Below are positions 1-5,624 of a stretch of DNA of 5,624 nucleotides, in pieces. The notes beneath the pieces are model-generated. The model did not search any database. It saw only the letters and a program-made list of their open reading frames with translations, and was not told the origin of the DNA. The DNA is from Candidatus Nitrosotenuis sp. (lineage in GTDB: Archaea; Thermoproteota; Nitrososphaeria; Nitrososphaerales; Nitrosopumilaceae). A program made the position numbers and the translations under genes. The stretch lies in the NCBI GenBank assembly GCA_023252015.1, contig JAHEXS010000079.1:1-5624 (forward strand), read 5' to 3'. The stretch's first letter is position 1. Each line of letters opens with the position of its first letter.

Positions 1-1
1 C

Positions 2-124
2 ACTATCGTCATACTCAAAGTGATGGATGCCGTTTGGCCGGGTGGAATCAGGGTTACTCCTAAAGAAGAGGAGATCGGACTCGACCTAGCACAACACGGG
101 GAAAGAGCATACGTAAACGAGTAA
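2..124 (+). CDS. amt: Ammonium transporter (Amt family), C-terminal 40 residues only
   Basis: Only the end of the gene is present; its start lies left of the window. The visible 40 residues finish with GLDLAQHGERAY followed by VNE and a TAA stop. This closely matches the cytoplasmic C-terminal tail of Amt/MEP/Rh-type ammonium transporters, where the EEE.GLD...HGE.AY segment is strongly conserved and takes part in coupling and gating between subunits of the trimer. The preceding residues (IVILKVMDAVWPGGIRV) fit the end of the last membrane helix and the loop into the tail. The protein would sit in the cytoplasmic membrane and import ammonium, the energy substrate of ammonia-oxidising archaea. 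The family call rests on this tail alone but the motif is distinctive. Which Amt paralogue it is cannot be told. Confidence 0.88.
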   Translation, partial: TIVILKVMDAVWPGGIRVTPKEEEIGLDLAQHGERAYVNE

Positions 125-142
125 AAACTCGCTCTTTTTTTT
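118..142 (+). terminator. Hairpin plus T8 terminator of the ammonium transporter gene
   Basis: CGAGT (118-122) and ACTCG (127-131) are exact inverted repeats around a 4-nt AAAA loop, followed by CTC and eight T residues (135-142). The stem overlaps the stop codon. An outer pair, AAAGAGC (102-108) and GCTCTTT (131-137), could form an alternative larger stem. T-runs alone can terminate archaeal transcription, so the hairpin may be only supportive. Confidence 0.7.
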
Positions 143-253
143 ATTTTAATTCAAAACTGATTCACATTATTGTGTTTGGTGACTAGTTTTTTGTAAATTA
201 ATTTAGAATTTGCACCTAATAATTAACAGTTGTTTAATTTGCATCTGACAAGT

Positions 254-260
254 CTTATTA
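254..260 (+). promoter_or_regulatory. Candidate TATA box for the downstream membrane-protein gene
   Basis: CTTATTA is a TATA-like element centred near 257. It lies about 26 nt upstream of the ATC codon at 283, which is the probable beginning of the membrane-protein reading frame. That is the standard TATA-to-start distance for a leaderless archaeal transcript. The surrounding region (143-399) is AT-rich throughout, so a chance match is possible. The rest of that stretch holds a direct repeat (207-217 and 236-246) and a palindrome (262-279), but no conventional gene. Confidence 0.35.
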
Positions 261-261
261 T

Positions 262-279
262 TTTTGATTACAATCAAAA
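262..279. promoter_or_regulatory. 18-bp perfect palindrome, candidate operator
   Basis: TTTTGATT (262-269), AC, AATCAAAA (272-279) is an exact inverted repeat with 8-bp arms and a 2-bp centre. It sits between the candidate TATA box (254-260) and the probable translation start (about 283). That is where archaeal repressors commonly bind to block RNA polymerase recruitment. A 2-nt loop is too short for an RNA hairpin, so dimeric protein binding is the likelier reading. No regulator is identifiable from sequence alone. Confidence 0.4.
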
Positions 280-399
280 TTTATCGAGAAACAGAATCCT
301 CTACAAAAACAGCGAATTAATACAAGCCTGGTTATTGTACTTGCCATTTTCTTACTTGGATATTTTGCAAATACTTCGCATTCTTACATAATAAAATAT

Positions 400-966
400 T
401 TGGCGATTGTGACTATTGCGATATTTTCATCTTATCTGATTTTTACAGTAAACAAGTTTGGATTTGCGGCGATTCTATGTGTGATTCTTGGTTGTTTCTC
501 AATACTTTCTACGATACTTGTGGCAGATACTGTCTCGGGAACAGAAAATTTAAACCGTATGAATTTTTTCTGGGGATCAATTTCAGAAAAAATTCATCAC
601 ATAGAGACTGCGCGAGAGTTCCTACAACTTTATGGCCTATTTACTGGAATTTTCTGCATTGGACTCGGGCTGATATTTGCATACAAACCATCTCTGGTTC
701 AGGTAAAAAACTACCTGCCATTTGAATATCCATATCCAATTTGGGATAGTAAGAGGCAACCGCTTACACAATTTAGTACAAATTTTGTTTTGACAAAATC
801 GCTTTTGTCATACAAAGAAAAAATGCTTTCTTGTAGATTCAAGTATCTGCTTATTGCAATAGATGGCAAGATGTATTTTGCATCTCCAAATGAAATGGTT
901 CCAGAAAACACGATAATCATCCGTACAAAATCCGGCAATACGCTTTGTGGAATATCGCGAATTTAA
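400..966 (+). CDS. Multi-pass membrane protein of unknown function; true start probably upstream, near 283
   Basis: I do not recognise the family. From the first usable conventional start (TTG at 400) the product is 188 residues. It has hydrophobic segments at about residues 1-17, 22-43 and 78-96, then a soluble tail of about 90 residues (97-188) with no recognised motif. The same frame stays open back to 268 and encodes a further, clearly protein-like stretch: a polar Lys/Gln-rich start (IEKQNPLQKQRIN) followed by another membrane helix (SLVIVLAILLLGYFA). No ATG, GTG or TTG occurs in frame between the stop at 265-267 and position 400. An ATC codon at 283 would give 227 residues (MEKQNP... 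if read as start) and four helices, and it fits the TATA spacing. The start is therefore non-canonical, mutated, or the gene is decaying; the body shows no internal stop. The terminal soluble domain probably faces the cytoplasm, but topology is unproven. Confidence 0.6.
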   Translation: MAIVTIAIFSSYLIFTVNKFGFAAILCVILGCFSILSTILVADTVSGTENLNRMNFFWGSISEKIHHIETAREFLQLYGLFTGIFCIGLGLIFAYKPSLVQVKNYLPFEYPYPIWDSKRQPLTQFSTNFVLTKSLLSYKEKMLSCRFKYLLIAIDGKMYFASPNEMVPENTIIIRTKSGNTLCGISRI

Positions 967-1023
967 TTTCAATTTGGAATTCCCATCACGAAACAGCATC
1001 CATAATATCTCGTCTTATAAACA

Positions 1024-1167
1024 CTAATGCTTTTTATCACCGTCTGATTTTTTCTGCCTATCCCACAGATGCATTATTCCTCGTAGCATGAATGAACCGA
1101 CAATTATGGTTACGATTCCTACTACCATTAATACGATGAATTTAGCGACAGACTTTATCATTGACAT
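1024..1167 (-). CDS. Small single-span membrane protein, 47 residues
   Basis: A short minus-strand frame starts at ATG 1167 (a second ATG is at 1161) and ends with TAG at 1024-1026. The product has a short basic start (MSMIKSVAK), one long hydrophobic helix at about residues 10-27 (FIVLMVVGIVTIIVGSFM), then a polar, charged tail from residue 29 (LWDRQKKSDGDKKH at its end). This layout is typical of a genuine small membrane protein with the basic tail likely in the cytoplasm, rather than of a random frame. A TATA-like CTTATGG lies 30-36 nt upstream of the ATG and there is no Shine-Dalgarno sequence, as expected for a short-leader archaeal gene. It converges with the larger membrane-protein gene ending at 966 and is divergent from the AN1 gene. 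No family recognised. Confidence 0.55.
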   Translation of the reverse strand: MSMIKSVAKFIVLMVVGIVTIIVGSFMLRGIMHLWDRQKKSDGDKKH

Positions 1168-1196
1168 ATCTTAGGATCACTGATCAAAATAATCTT

Positions 1197-1203
1197 CCAT
1201 AAG
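1197..1203 (-). promoter_or_regulatory. Candidate TATA box for the 47-residue membrane protein
   Basis: On the minus strand this reads CTTATGG, centred 33 nt upstream of ATG 1167. That predicts a transcript start only a few bases before the start codon. Between box and ATG lies a perfect GATCA-C-TGATC inverted repeat (1175-1185), a possible operator. Support is positional only. Confidence 0.35.
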
Positions 1204-1373
1204 CATTATCATTATTGACAAACATAGTCTATGGTCCAATTAGAATGAATTGAAAACAATTTGATAAAAACATGGCACAATACAGCAATTATTTAATCTG
1301 CAGAATAAAAACACATTTCATCTCAAAACTATTCAAAAATCTAGTTCAAATTTCGCAGAAAATGAGCTACTCC
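1204..1373. other. Intergenic AT-rich region between divergent genes
   Basis: This stretch separates the minus-strand small membrane gene from the plus-strand AN1 gene. It contains CAATT (1237-1241) with AATTG (1248-1252) as an inverted repeat, and an isolated 40-codon frame (1272-1394) that is not convincing as a gene. I see no RNA gene or repeat array in it. Confidence 0.4.
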
Positions 1374-1381
1374 TTTTTAAT
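1374..1381 (+). promoter_or_regulatory. Candidate TATA box for the AN1 zinc-finger gene
   Basis: TTTTTAAT is centred near 1378, only about 19 nt upstream of the ATG at 1397 but about 28 nt upstream of an in-frame TTG at 1406. With the usual archaeal spacing of about 26-27 nt, transcription would start around 1404-1405. That would favour the TTG as a leaderless start unless another promoter is used. Confidence 0.35.
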
Positions 1382-1396
1382 ACTTGGCGGCTAGTC

Positions 1397-1948
1397 ATGC
1401 TGAAATTGAGCCTATCCACAAAGACTAAAGCCAATTCGTGTTTGTTCTGTGGCGATATTCTGAGATCCCCTTCGAAATGCCAATACTGTGGCTTCAAATT
1501 CTGTGAAAATCACATGTCAACTGACAACCATCAGTGTGGCAAGACAAGATATGCCGAATATGTCAGAAAGACACGTACCAGTGAGATCCCAAATCTTGCA
1601 TCGGGCATATTTGCGGTGGTTTGCGATACCTGTGGCTACAAGTCTGCAAAAGGCTCACTAATTGAGTTTGCAGGAGAGGAGCTAATCCAACACACGCAAA
1701 TTGTTGGATGTGCAACTAACGTCTTCCTAGAAGAAGTAGGGGACAATCCTCAATTCAATTCCCAAACAATCGAGGCGAAATACGATGAACAAAAAATTGT
1801 ACAACAAATAACTCATCTGAATAATCCTGAAGAGAAGGAAAACATTGTTGATCAGCTAACAAAACTTGCATCATTAAAAGAAAACGGTGTTTTATCAAAT
1901 GAAGAGTTTTTGTTTATCAAAAAGGAAATTATCAAAAAACTACAGTGA
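1397..1948 (+). CDS. AN1-type zinc-finger protein with C-terminal SHOCT-like domain
   Basis: The 183-residue product begins with an AN1 zinc finger at residues 15-47: C15-x2-C18-x9-C28-x2-C31-x4-C36-x2-H39-x5-H45-x-C47, all eight ligands present for two zinc ions. A second likely metal site follows (C76-x2-C79, H99, C105) in a segment of about residues 70-110. After a polar linker the protein ends with a SHOCT-like segment (about 150-183; LTKLASLKENGVLSNEEF and a basic end), a short helical domain usually found at protein C-termini and thought to mediate oligomerisation or binding. In eukaryotes AN1 fingers occur in stress and ubiquitin/proteasome-linked proteins; archaeal versions are mostly uncharacterised, so a cytoplasmic adaptor or nucleic-acid/protein-binding role is inference. 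ATG 1397 gives the longest product; TTG 1406 is an alternative that keeps every motif. No Shine-Dalgarno sequence is visible. The gene converges on the coiled-coil gene with one base between stops. Confidence 0.85.
   Translation: MLKLSLSTKTKANSCLFCGDILRSPSKCQYCGFKFCENHMSTDNHQCGKTRYAEYVRKTRTSEIPNLASGIFAVVCDTCGYKSAKGSLIEFAGEELIQHTQIVGCATNVFLEEVGDNPQFNSQTIEAKYDEQKIVQQITHLNNPEEKENIVDQLTKLASLKENGVLSNEEFLFIKKEIIKKLQ
1934..1939 (-). terminator. T-run terminator candidate for the minus-strand operon
   Basis: Read on the minus strand this is T6, 11-16 nt past the stop codon of the coiled-coil gene, with another T5 run shortly after. It lies inside the last codons of the convergent AN1 gene. No hairpin precedes it; a bare T-run is sufficient in many archaea. 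Confidence 0.4.
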
Positions 1949-1949
1949 T

Positions 1950-2813
1950 TTACTCCGATCTTTTTTCTTTTTGTGGTTCTAACGTTGCAAGTCTTTTCTT
2001 TACTTCTTGATGTTCTGCACGCTCTCTTTGTAGTGCAACCTTGAGTACTTCTAATTCCTTTTGTGTTGCAAGAATTTTTGCATTGAGTGATGACACGACA
2101 GAGCTTGCGGCAGCAACAATGTTCTTTGGCACAATTCTGTCTCCAACATTTACCATTTGACTTTCTATGAATTTGAGTTCTTTTTTTGCAAACTCGATTT
2201 CCTTTCTCTTTGCCTCGCGCTCTTTTCTTATCTCTGAAATTTCCTTTCTTGCTGATTCTAGCTCCGAGACTGTCTTTATCAGTTCCTGATTTGTATCATC
2301 TTGTACCTTCTTGCTTTCCTCGTATGATTTCTGAATTATCTTATTTTGTAGTCTCAACTCCTCAGACTCTGCCTTGTACTTGACATATTCTGCACGGGCT
2401 GCATCCAAGTCATTATTTGCTTTTTTTAACTCATCAAGAACCAACTTTTTTTCGTCGTATTCTTTCCTGATTGATTCAAGTTCTGACTTTGAGGAATTAA
2501 TTTTTTGTAAAATCTGCTCATGGTTAGCTCTTGCAGAATCAAATTCTGATCTTTTTTCATTCATGTCTTTTTTTGCGGACATTAGTGAACTGACGGCCTG
2601 ATCATATTCTTCTTTTACTGTGGCAAGCTTTTGTGAAATCGAATCAAGGTGATTGGTTTTTGATTTAATTTCGGCCTCGAGATGCCCGATCTCGCTTGTT
2701 AGGTGTTCTTTTTGAATTTCTTCAGGACTCATTATGCGTACTTGTTCTACTGATGCTTCAATTGTTTCCTCAACTGGTTCGTTTTCTTTTTTTGCACGTC
2801 TAAAAAGTCCCAT
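1950..2813 (-). CDS. Coiled-coil protein of unknown function
   Basis: The product is 287 residues, starting at ATG 2813 (MGLFRRAKKENEP) with a short basic then acidic head (1-30). Residues from about 31 to 218 are almost continuous heptad-like coiled coil, rich in Glu, Lys, Ser and Ala and lacking Pro and Cys. A break at about 219-242 (VGDRIVPKNIVAAASSVVSS) interrupts it before a second coiled coil (243-280). No signal peptide, membrane helix or ATP-binding motif is visible, so similarity to SMC or Rad50 would be compositional only. It probably forms an elongated cytoplasmic dimer or scaffold; no specific role can be assigned. It lies 42 nt downstream of the 61-residue membrane protein gene and could be read through from the elp3-lysS operon, or use a weak local promoter. 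Its end meets the AN1 gene end to end. Confidence 0.85.
   Translation of the reverse strand: MGLFRRAKKENEPVEETIEASVEQVRIMSPEEIQKEHLTSEIGHLEAEIKSKTNHLDSISQKLATVKEEYDQAVSSLMSAKKDMNEKRSEFDSARANHEQILQKINSSKSELESIRKEYDEKKLVLDELKKANNDLDAARAEYVKYKAESEELRLQNKIIQKSYEESKKVQDDTNQELIKTVSELESARKEISEIRKEREAKRKEIEFAKKELKFIESQMVNVGDRIVPKNIVAAASSVVSSLNAKILATQKELEVLKVALQRERAEHQEVKKRLATLEPQKEKRSE
1961..1972 (+). terminator. T-run terminator candidate for the AN1 gene
   Basis: TTTTTTCTTTTT begins 13 nt after the AN1 stop codon and is preceded by no clear stem. It is inside the 3' coding end of the convergent coiled-coil gene (where it encodes Lys-rich residues on the other strand), so its T richness may partly reflect coding. 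Confidence 0.45.
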
Positions 2814-2843
2814 GTATAGTCACTCTATCTTAGATATGGGGAT

Positions 2844-2851
2844 GAATATTT
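2844..2851 (-). promoter_or_regulatory. Weak candidate TATA box for the coiled-coil gene
   Basis: On the minus strand this reads AAATATTC, about 34 nt upstream of ATG 2813, in the 42-nt gap after the 61-residue gene. The position would give a leader of about 7 nt. No T-run terminator separates the two genes, so read-through from the upstream operon is equally possible. Confidence 0.25.
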
Positions 2852-2855
2852 CTAT

Positions 2856-3041
2856 TCACTTTCGTATAAATCGGAGGTAAAATCCTAATCCGCCAATTGC
2901 AAAACCGAGGGCTATCATGGAAAATCCGATTCCCGGTTTGTCTGCAAACCATGTTGGAGAAACTATGAACAGAAAGGCACCCAAAATAATAAGAAAGAAT
3001 GCACCGCTCTTTTTTGGTTTGTTGTGTTCGCTGTGCGCCAT
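2856..3041 (-). CDS. Small two-span membrane protein, 61 residues
   Basis: The product has a polar, basic start (MAHSEHNKPKKSG) and two hydrophobic helices at about residues 14-32 (AFFLIILGAFLFIVSP) and 37-57 (GIGFSMIALGFAIGGLGFY). They are joined by a short WFADKP turn, and the chain ends with a basic RFIRK. It should be a hairpin in the cytoplasmic membrane with both ends inside. The ATG comes one nucleotide after the lysS stop (TAA-A-ATG), the same spacing as between elp3 and lysS, so translation is very likely coupled and the start is secure. I do not recognise the family. The name of a function would be a guess; the context says only that it is co-expressed with tRNA-modifying and tRNA-charging genes. 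Confidence 0.8.
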   Translation of the reverse strand: MAHSEHNKPKKSGAFFLIILGAFLFIVSPTWFADKPGIGFSMIALGFAIGGLGFYLRFIRK

Positions 3042-3042
3042 T

Positions 3043-4635
3043 TTAGATGTGCTTGCCTATCGTCTGCGCTACTTTTTTCCTGCCGATATCTACGATGAAT
3101 GGCCCAATTTTTGGCCCACGGTTTGCCGCAAGAATTATCTGATATAGTATCATGAAAAAGTCCTTCGGTGCAACGCTGTTCTCTTTAGCAATGTTGTAAA
3201 TCGTGTTTTGCAGATCCTCGGGATCTTTTTCCGCCACAAGAACATCCACAAGCTGTCTCAAAGCATTTTTTGTCGTATCATTTATCTGAATATTCGTAAT
3301 TTCTTGTTCTTCAAAGTCATCCGCATAGTTCCCAGCAAGGTGGATTAGCTGCTCGACATATGACTCTGAATTTTTTATGACACCGTAATCGATGAGTTTC
3401 TTTGTGATTCTGTTTACTCTGTCTTCCTTGTATATGCGTCCAAGTTCGACTAGCAATCTGTAGTTTATATGAATTGATGGTGTTTTTGGAACATTTAGCA
3501 AATTTGTGTACTCATACAATCCCTTTGTTCTTGCAGTCCTTGCCTCGTTGTCAAGCTTGATTTTTCCAAAGTACACGTCCTCGATTTCATTATACTCGTC
3601 CATCAAAGTTGTAATGTCTTCAAACCCAAGCTCTCTTGCACCGGTGATCCTCTTGTATAATAAAAGAAGCATTGATTTTGGCGTTCCATATTTTAGCCAT
3701 TTTTGTGAAGTTACTACATTTCCAAGTGATTTTGAAATCTTTTTTCCACCCTTGTCCAAAAACATCTCGTATTTTACATGATGTGGATGTGGATGATTCA
3801 GTATTTCGTCTGAGACCCAATCATTTACTCTAACTGAATCCATGATGTCTTTTCCATACGCCTCAAATCTGATATCAAACGCATGCCATCTTGCAGCAAA
3901 TTCTACCTTCCATGCAAGTTTTCCAAGGTCTTTTGTGATGTCAGCTTCTCCTTCATGACCACATCCTTTGAGAATTTTGGAGCCGATTTCTGCCTCATGG
4001 CATCTGTATTTTATTTTCATTTCATCTGGAATGTACTCGTAGGATTCTGCAGTGTACAGTCTATTGCAATTTGCACAAACTGGATAATATGGTAGATATT
4101 TTTGGTATTTTTCTTGGCCCACCAGCTCTGCAATCTTGGCACCAATCTTTTCCCCGTTTGTCAGAATTGTGTGTATTTGATCTTTGAGCAGTCCATTTTT
4201 GTAAGTATCTCGTGCACGTCTGAAATCATATTTTATTCCAAGATTGTCTAATCCATCGAGCAAAAGGCTGCTCATGTGCATGCCATATGAGTCATGACAT
4301 CCAAATGGATCTGGAATTAGTGAAACCGGTTTTGCAATGTGTTCTCCAAGCCAGTCTGGTAGCCCTTCTGGGATTTTTCTTAATCCGTCTAAATCATCTG
4401 AATAAGCAATAAGTTCTGACTTGTATCCAAAGTTTTCAAGTGCAAGCTTTACTCCGTATGCCCGTACAGCATCCCCTAGACTGCCGATGTGTGGAATTCC
4501 AGATGCGCCAAGACCACTTTCAACTCGTAACAAACTAGTATTTCGTCCAAGCTGCTGCTCTCGTTCAATCATCTCGTGGGCAAGCTTGTCAATCCAAGTG
4601 CCTCTACCAATAATTTTCTGATCGTCTTCTGACAT
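3043..4635 (-). CDS. lysS: Lysyl-tRNA synthetase, class I (archaeal type)
   Basis: The enzyme attaches lysine to tRNA-Lys using ATP, in the cytoplasm. At 530 residues from ATG 4635 it has normal length for class I LysRS. The Rossmann catalytic core carries the HIGH-type motif at residues 49-51 (GASGIPHIGSLGD) and the KMSKS-type motif at 299-303 (KKISKSLGN). Between them are four cysteines (C187-x2-C190, C212, C225) that probably bind zinc, and FEAYGKD (257-263). The C-terminal part, from about 320, is helical, as in the anticodon-binding region of the family. An in-frame TTG at 4644 would add three residues and overlap elp3 by 8 nt; I prefer ATG 4635. It follows the elp3 stop by one nucleotide (TAG-A-ATG), exactly as the next gene follows lysS. 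Class I LysRS is the usual form in archaea, unlike the class II enzyme of most bacteria and eukaryotes. Confidence 0.93.
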   Translation of the reverse strand: MSEDDQKIIGRGTWIDKLAHEMIEREQQLGRNTSLLRVESGLGASGIPHIGSLGDAVRAYGVKLALENFGYKSELIAYSDDLDGLRKIPEGLPDWLGEHIAKPVSLIPDPFGCHDSYGMHMSSLLLDGLDNLGIKYDFRRARDTYKNGLLKDQIHTILTNGEKIGAKIAELVGQEKYQKYLPYYPVCANCNRLYTAESYEYIPDEMKIKYRCHEAEIGSKILKGCGHEGEADITKDLGKLAWKVEFAARWHAFDIRFEAYGKDIMDSVRVNDWVSDEILNHPHPHHVKYEMFLDKGGKKISKSLGNVVTSQKWLKYGTPKSMLLLLYKRITGARELGFEDITTLMDEYNEIEDVYFGKIKLDNEARTARTKGLYEYTNLLNVPKTPSIHINYRLLVELGRIYKEDRVNRITKKLIDYGVIKNSESYVEQLIHLAGNYADDFEEQEITNIQINDTTKNALRQLVDVLVAEKDPEDLQNTIYNIAKENSVAPKDFFMILYQIILAANRGPKIGPFIVDIGRKKVAQTIGKHI

Positions 4636-4636
4636 T

Positions 4637-5624
<988 letters not shown>

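Noticed and set aside
227..388. Second open frame overlapping the region upstream of the membrane-protein gene, suggesting a frameshift
   Set aside because: Its translation is a mix of unrelated residues without a membrane or domain pattern, whereas the frame continuous with 400-966 gives a good helix. A frameshift is not needed.
143..400. Possible RNA gene in the gap after the ammonium transporter
   Set aside because: No cloverleaf, GC-rich stem or box C/D or H/ACA pattern was found; the region is uniformly AT-rich.
1272..1394. 40-codon plus-strand frame from an ATG at 1272, ending just before the AN1 gene
   Set aside because: It has no clear hydrophobic or domain pattern, no convincing promoter, and overlaps the AN1 TATA-like box. 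A frame of this length is expected by chance. Conservation in relatives would change this.
3506..3781. Antisense frame of about 91 codons inside lysS
   Set aside because: It lies wholly opposite a conserved synthetase region including the KISKS motif, and its product shows no recognisable features.

Overview
The window looks like chromosomal DNA of an ammonia-oxidising archaeon (Nitrososphaerota/Thaumarchaeota, probably a low-GC Nitrosopumilales-type lineage). The evidence is the tail of an Amt-family ammonium transporter, an archaeal-type Elp3, a class I (archaeal) lysyl-tRNA synthetase, an AN1 zinc-finger protein, AT-rich TATA-like boxes close to start codons with little Shine-Dalgarno signal, and T-run terminators. 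The lineage call is an inference from gene content and style; no marker gene was searched.

Layout. Left edge (2-142): the last 40 residues of an ammonium transporter and a hairpin plus T8 terminator. Positions 143-399 hold no conventional gene but contain a TATA-like box and an 18-bp perfect palindrome just upstream of an open frame that lacks a standard start codon. That frame runs into a multi-pass membrane protein of unknown function (400-966, probably starting near 283). A 47-residue single-span membrane protein lies on the minus strand at 1024-1167. It is divergent from an AN1 zinc-finger/SHOCT protein (1397-1948, plus strand), separated by about 230 bp.

The right two thirds is minus-strand and reads, in transcription order, elp3 (enters from beyond the right edge, ends at 4637), lysS (4635-3043), a 61-residue two-span membrane protein (3041-2856) and a 287-residue coiled-coil protein (2813-1950). 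The first three are separated by exactly one nucleotide at each junction, so they form a very tight operon. The coiled-coil gene follows after 42 nt and may be read through or have its own weak promoter. It converges on the AN1 gene with a 1-bp gap, and each gene's likely T-run terminator lies inside the other's coding end.

Functionally, elp3 and lysS both act on tRNA. Elp3 modifies wobble U34 of tRNAs, a class that includes tRNA-Lys(UUU) where studied, and LysRS charges tRNA-Lys. The small membrane and coiled-coil genes have no assigned function. I see no mobile element, CRISPR array, RNA gene or clear novel multi-gene system. The points most worth checking are the missing start codon with its promoter palindrome, the 47-residue membrane protein, and the AN1-SHOCT architecture.
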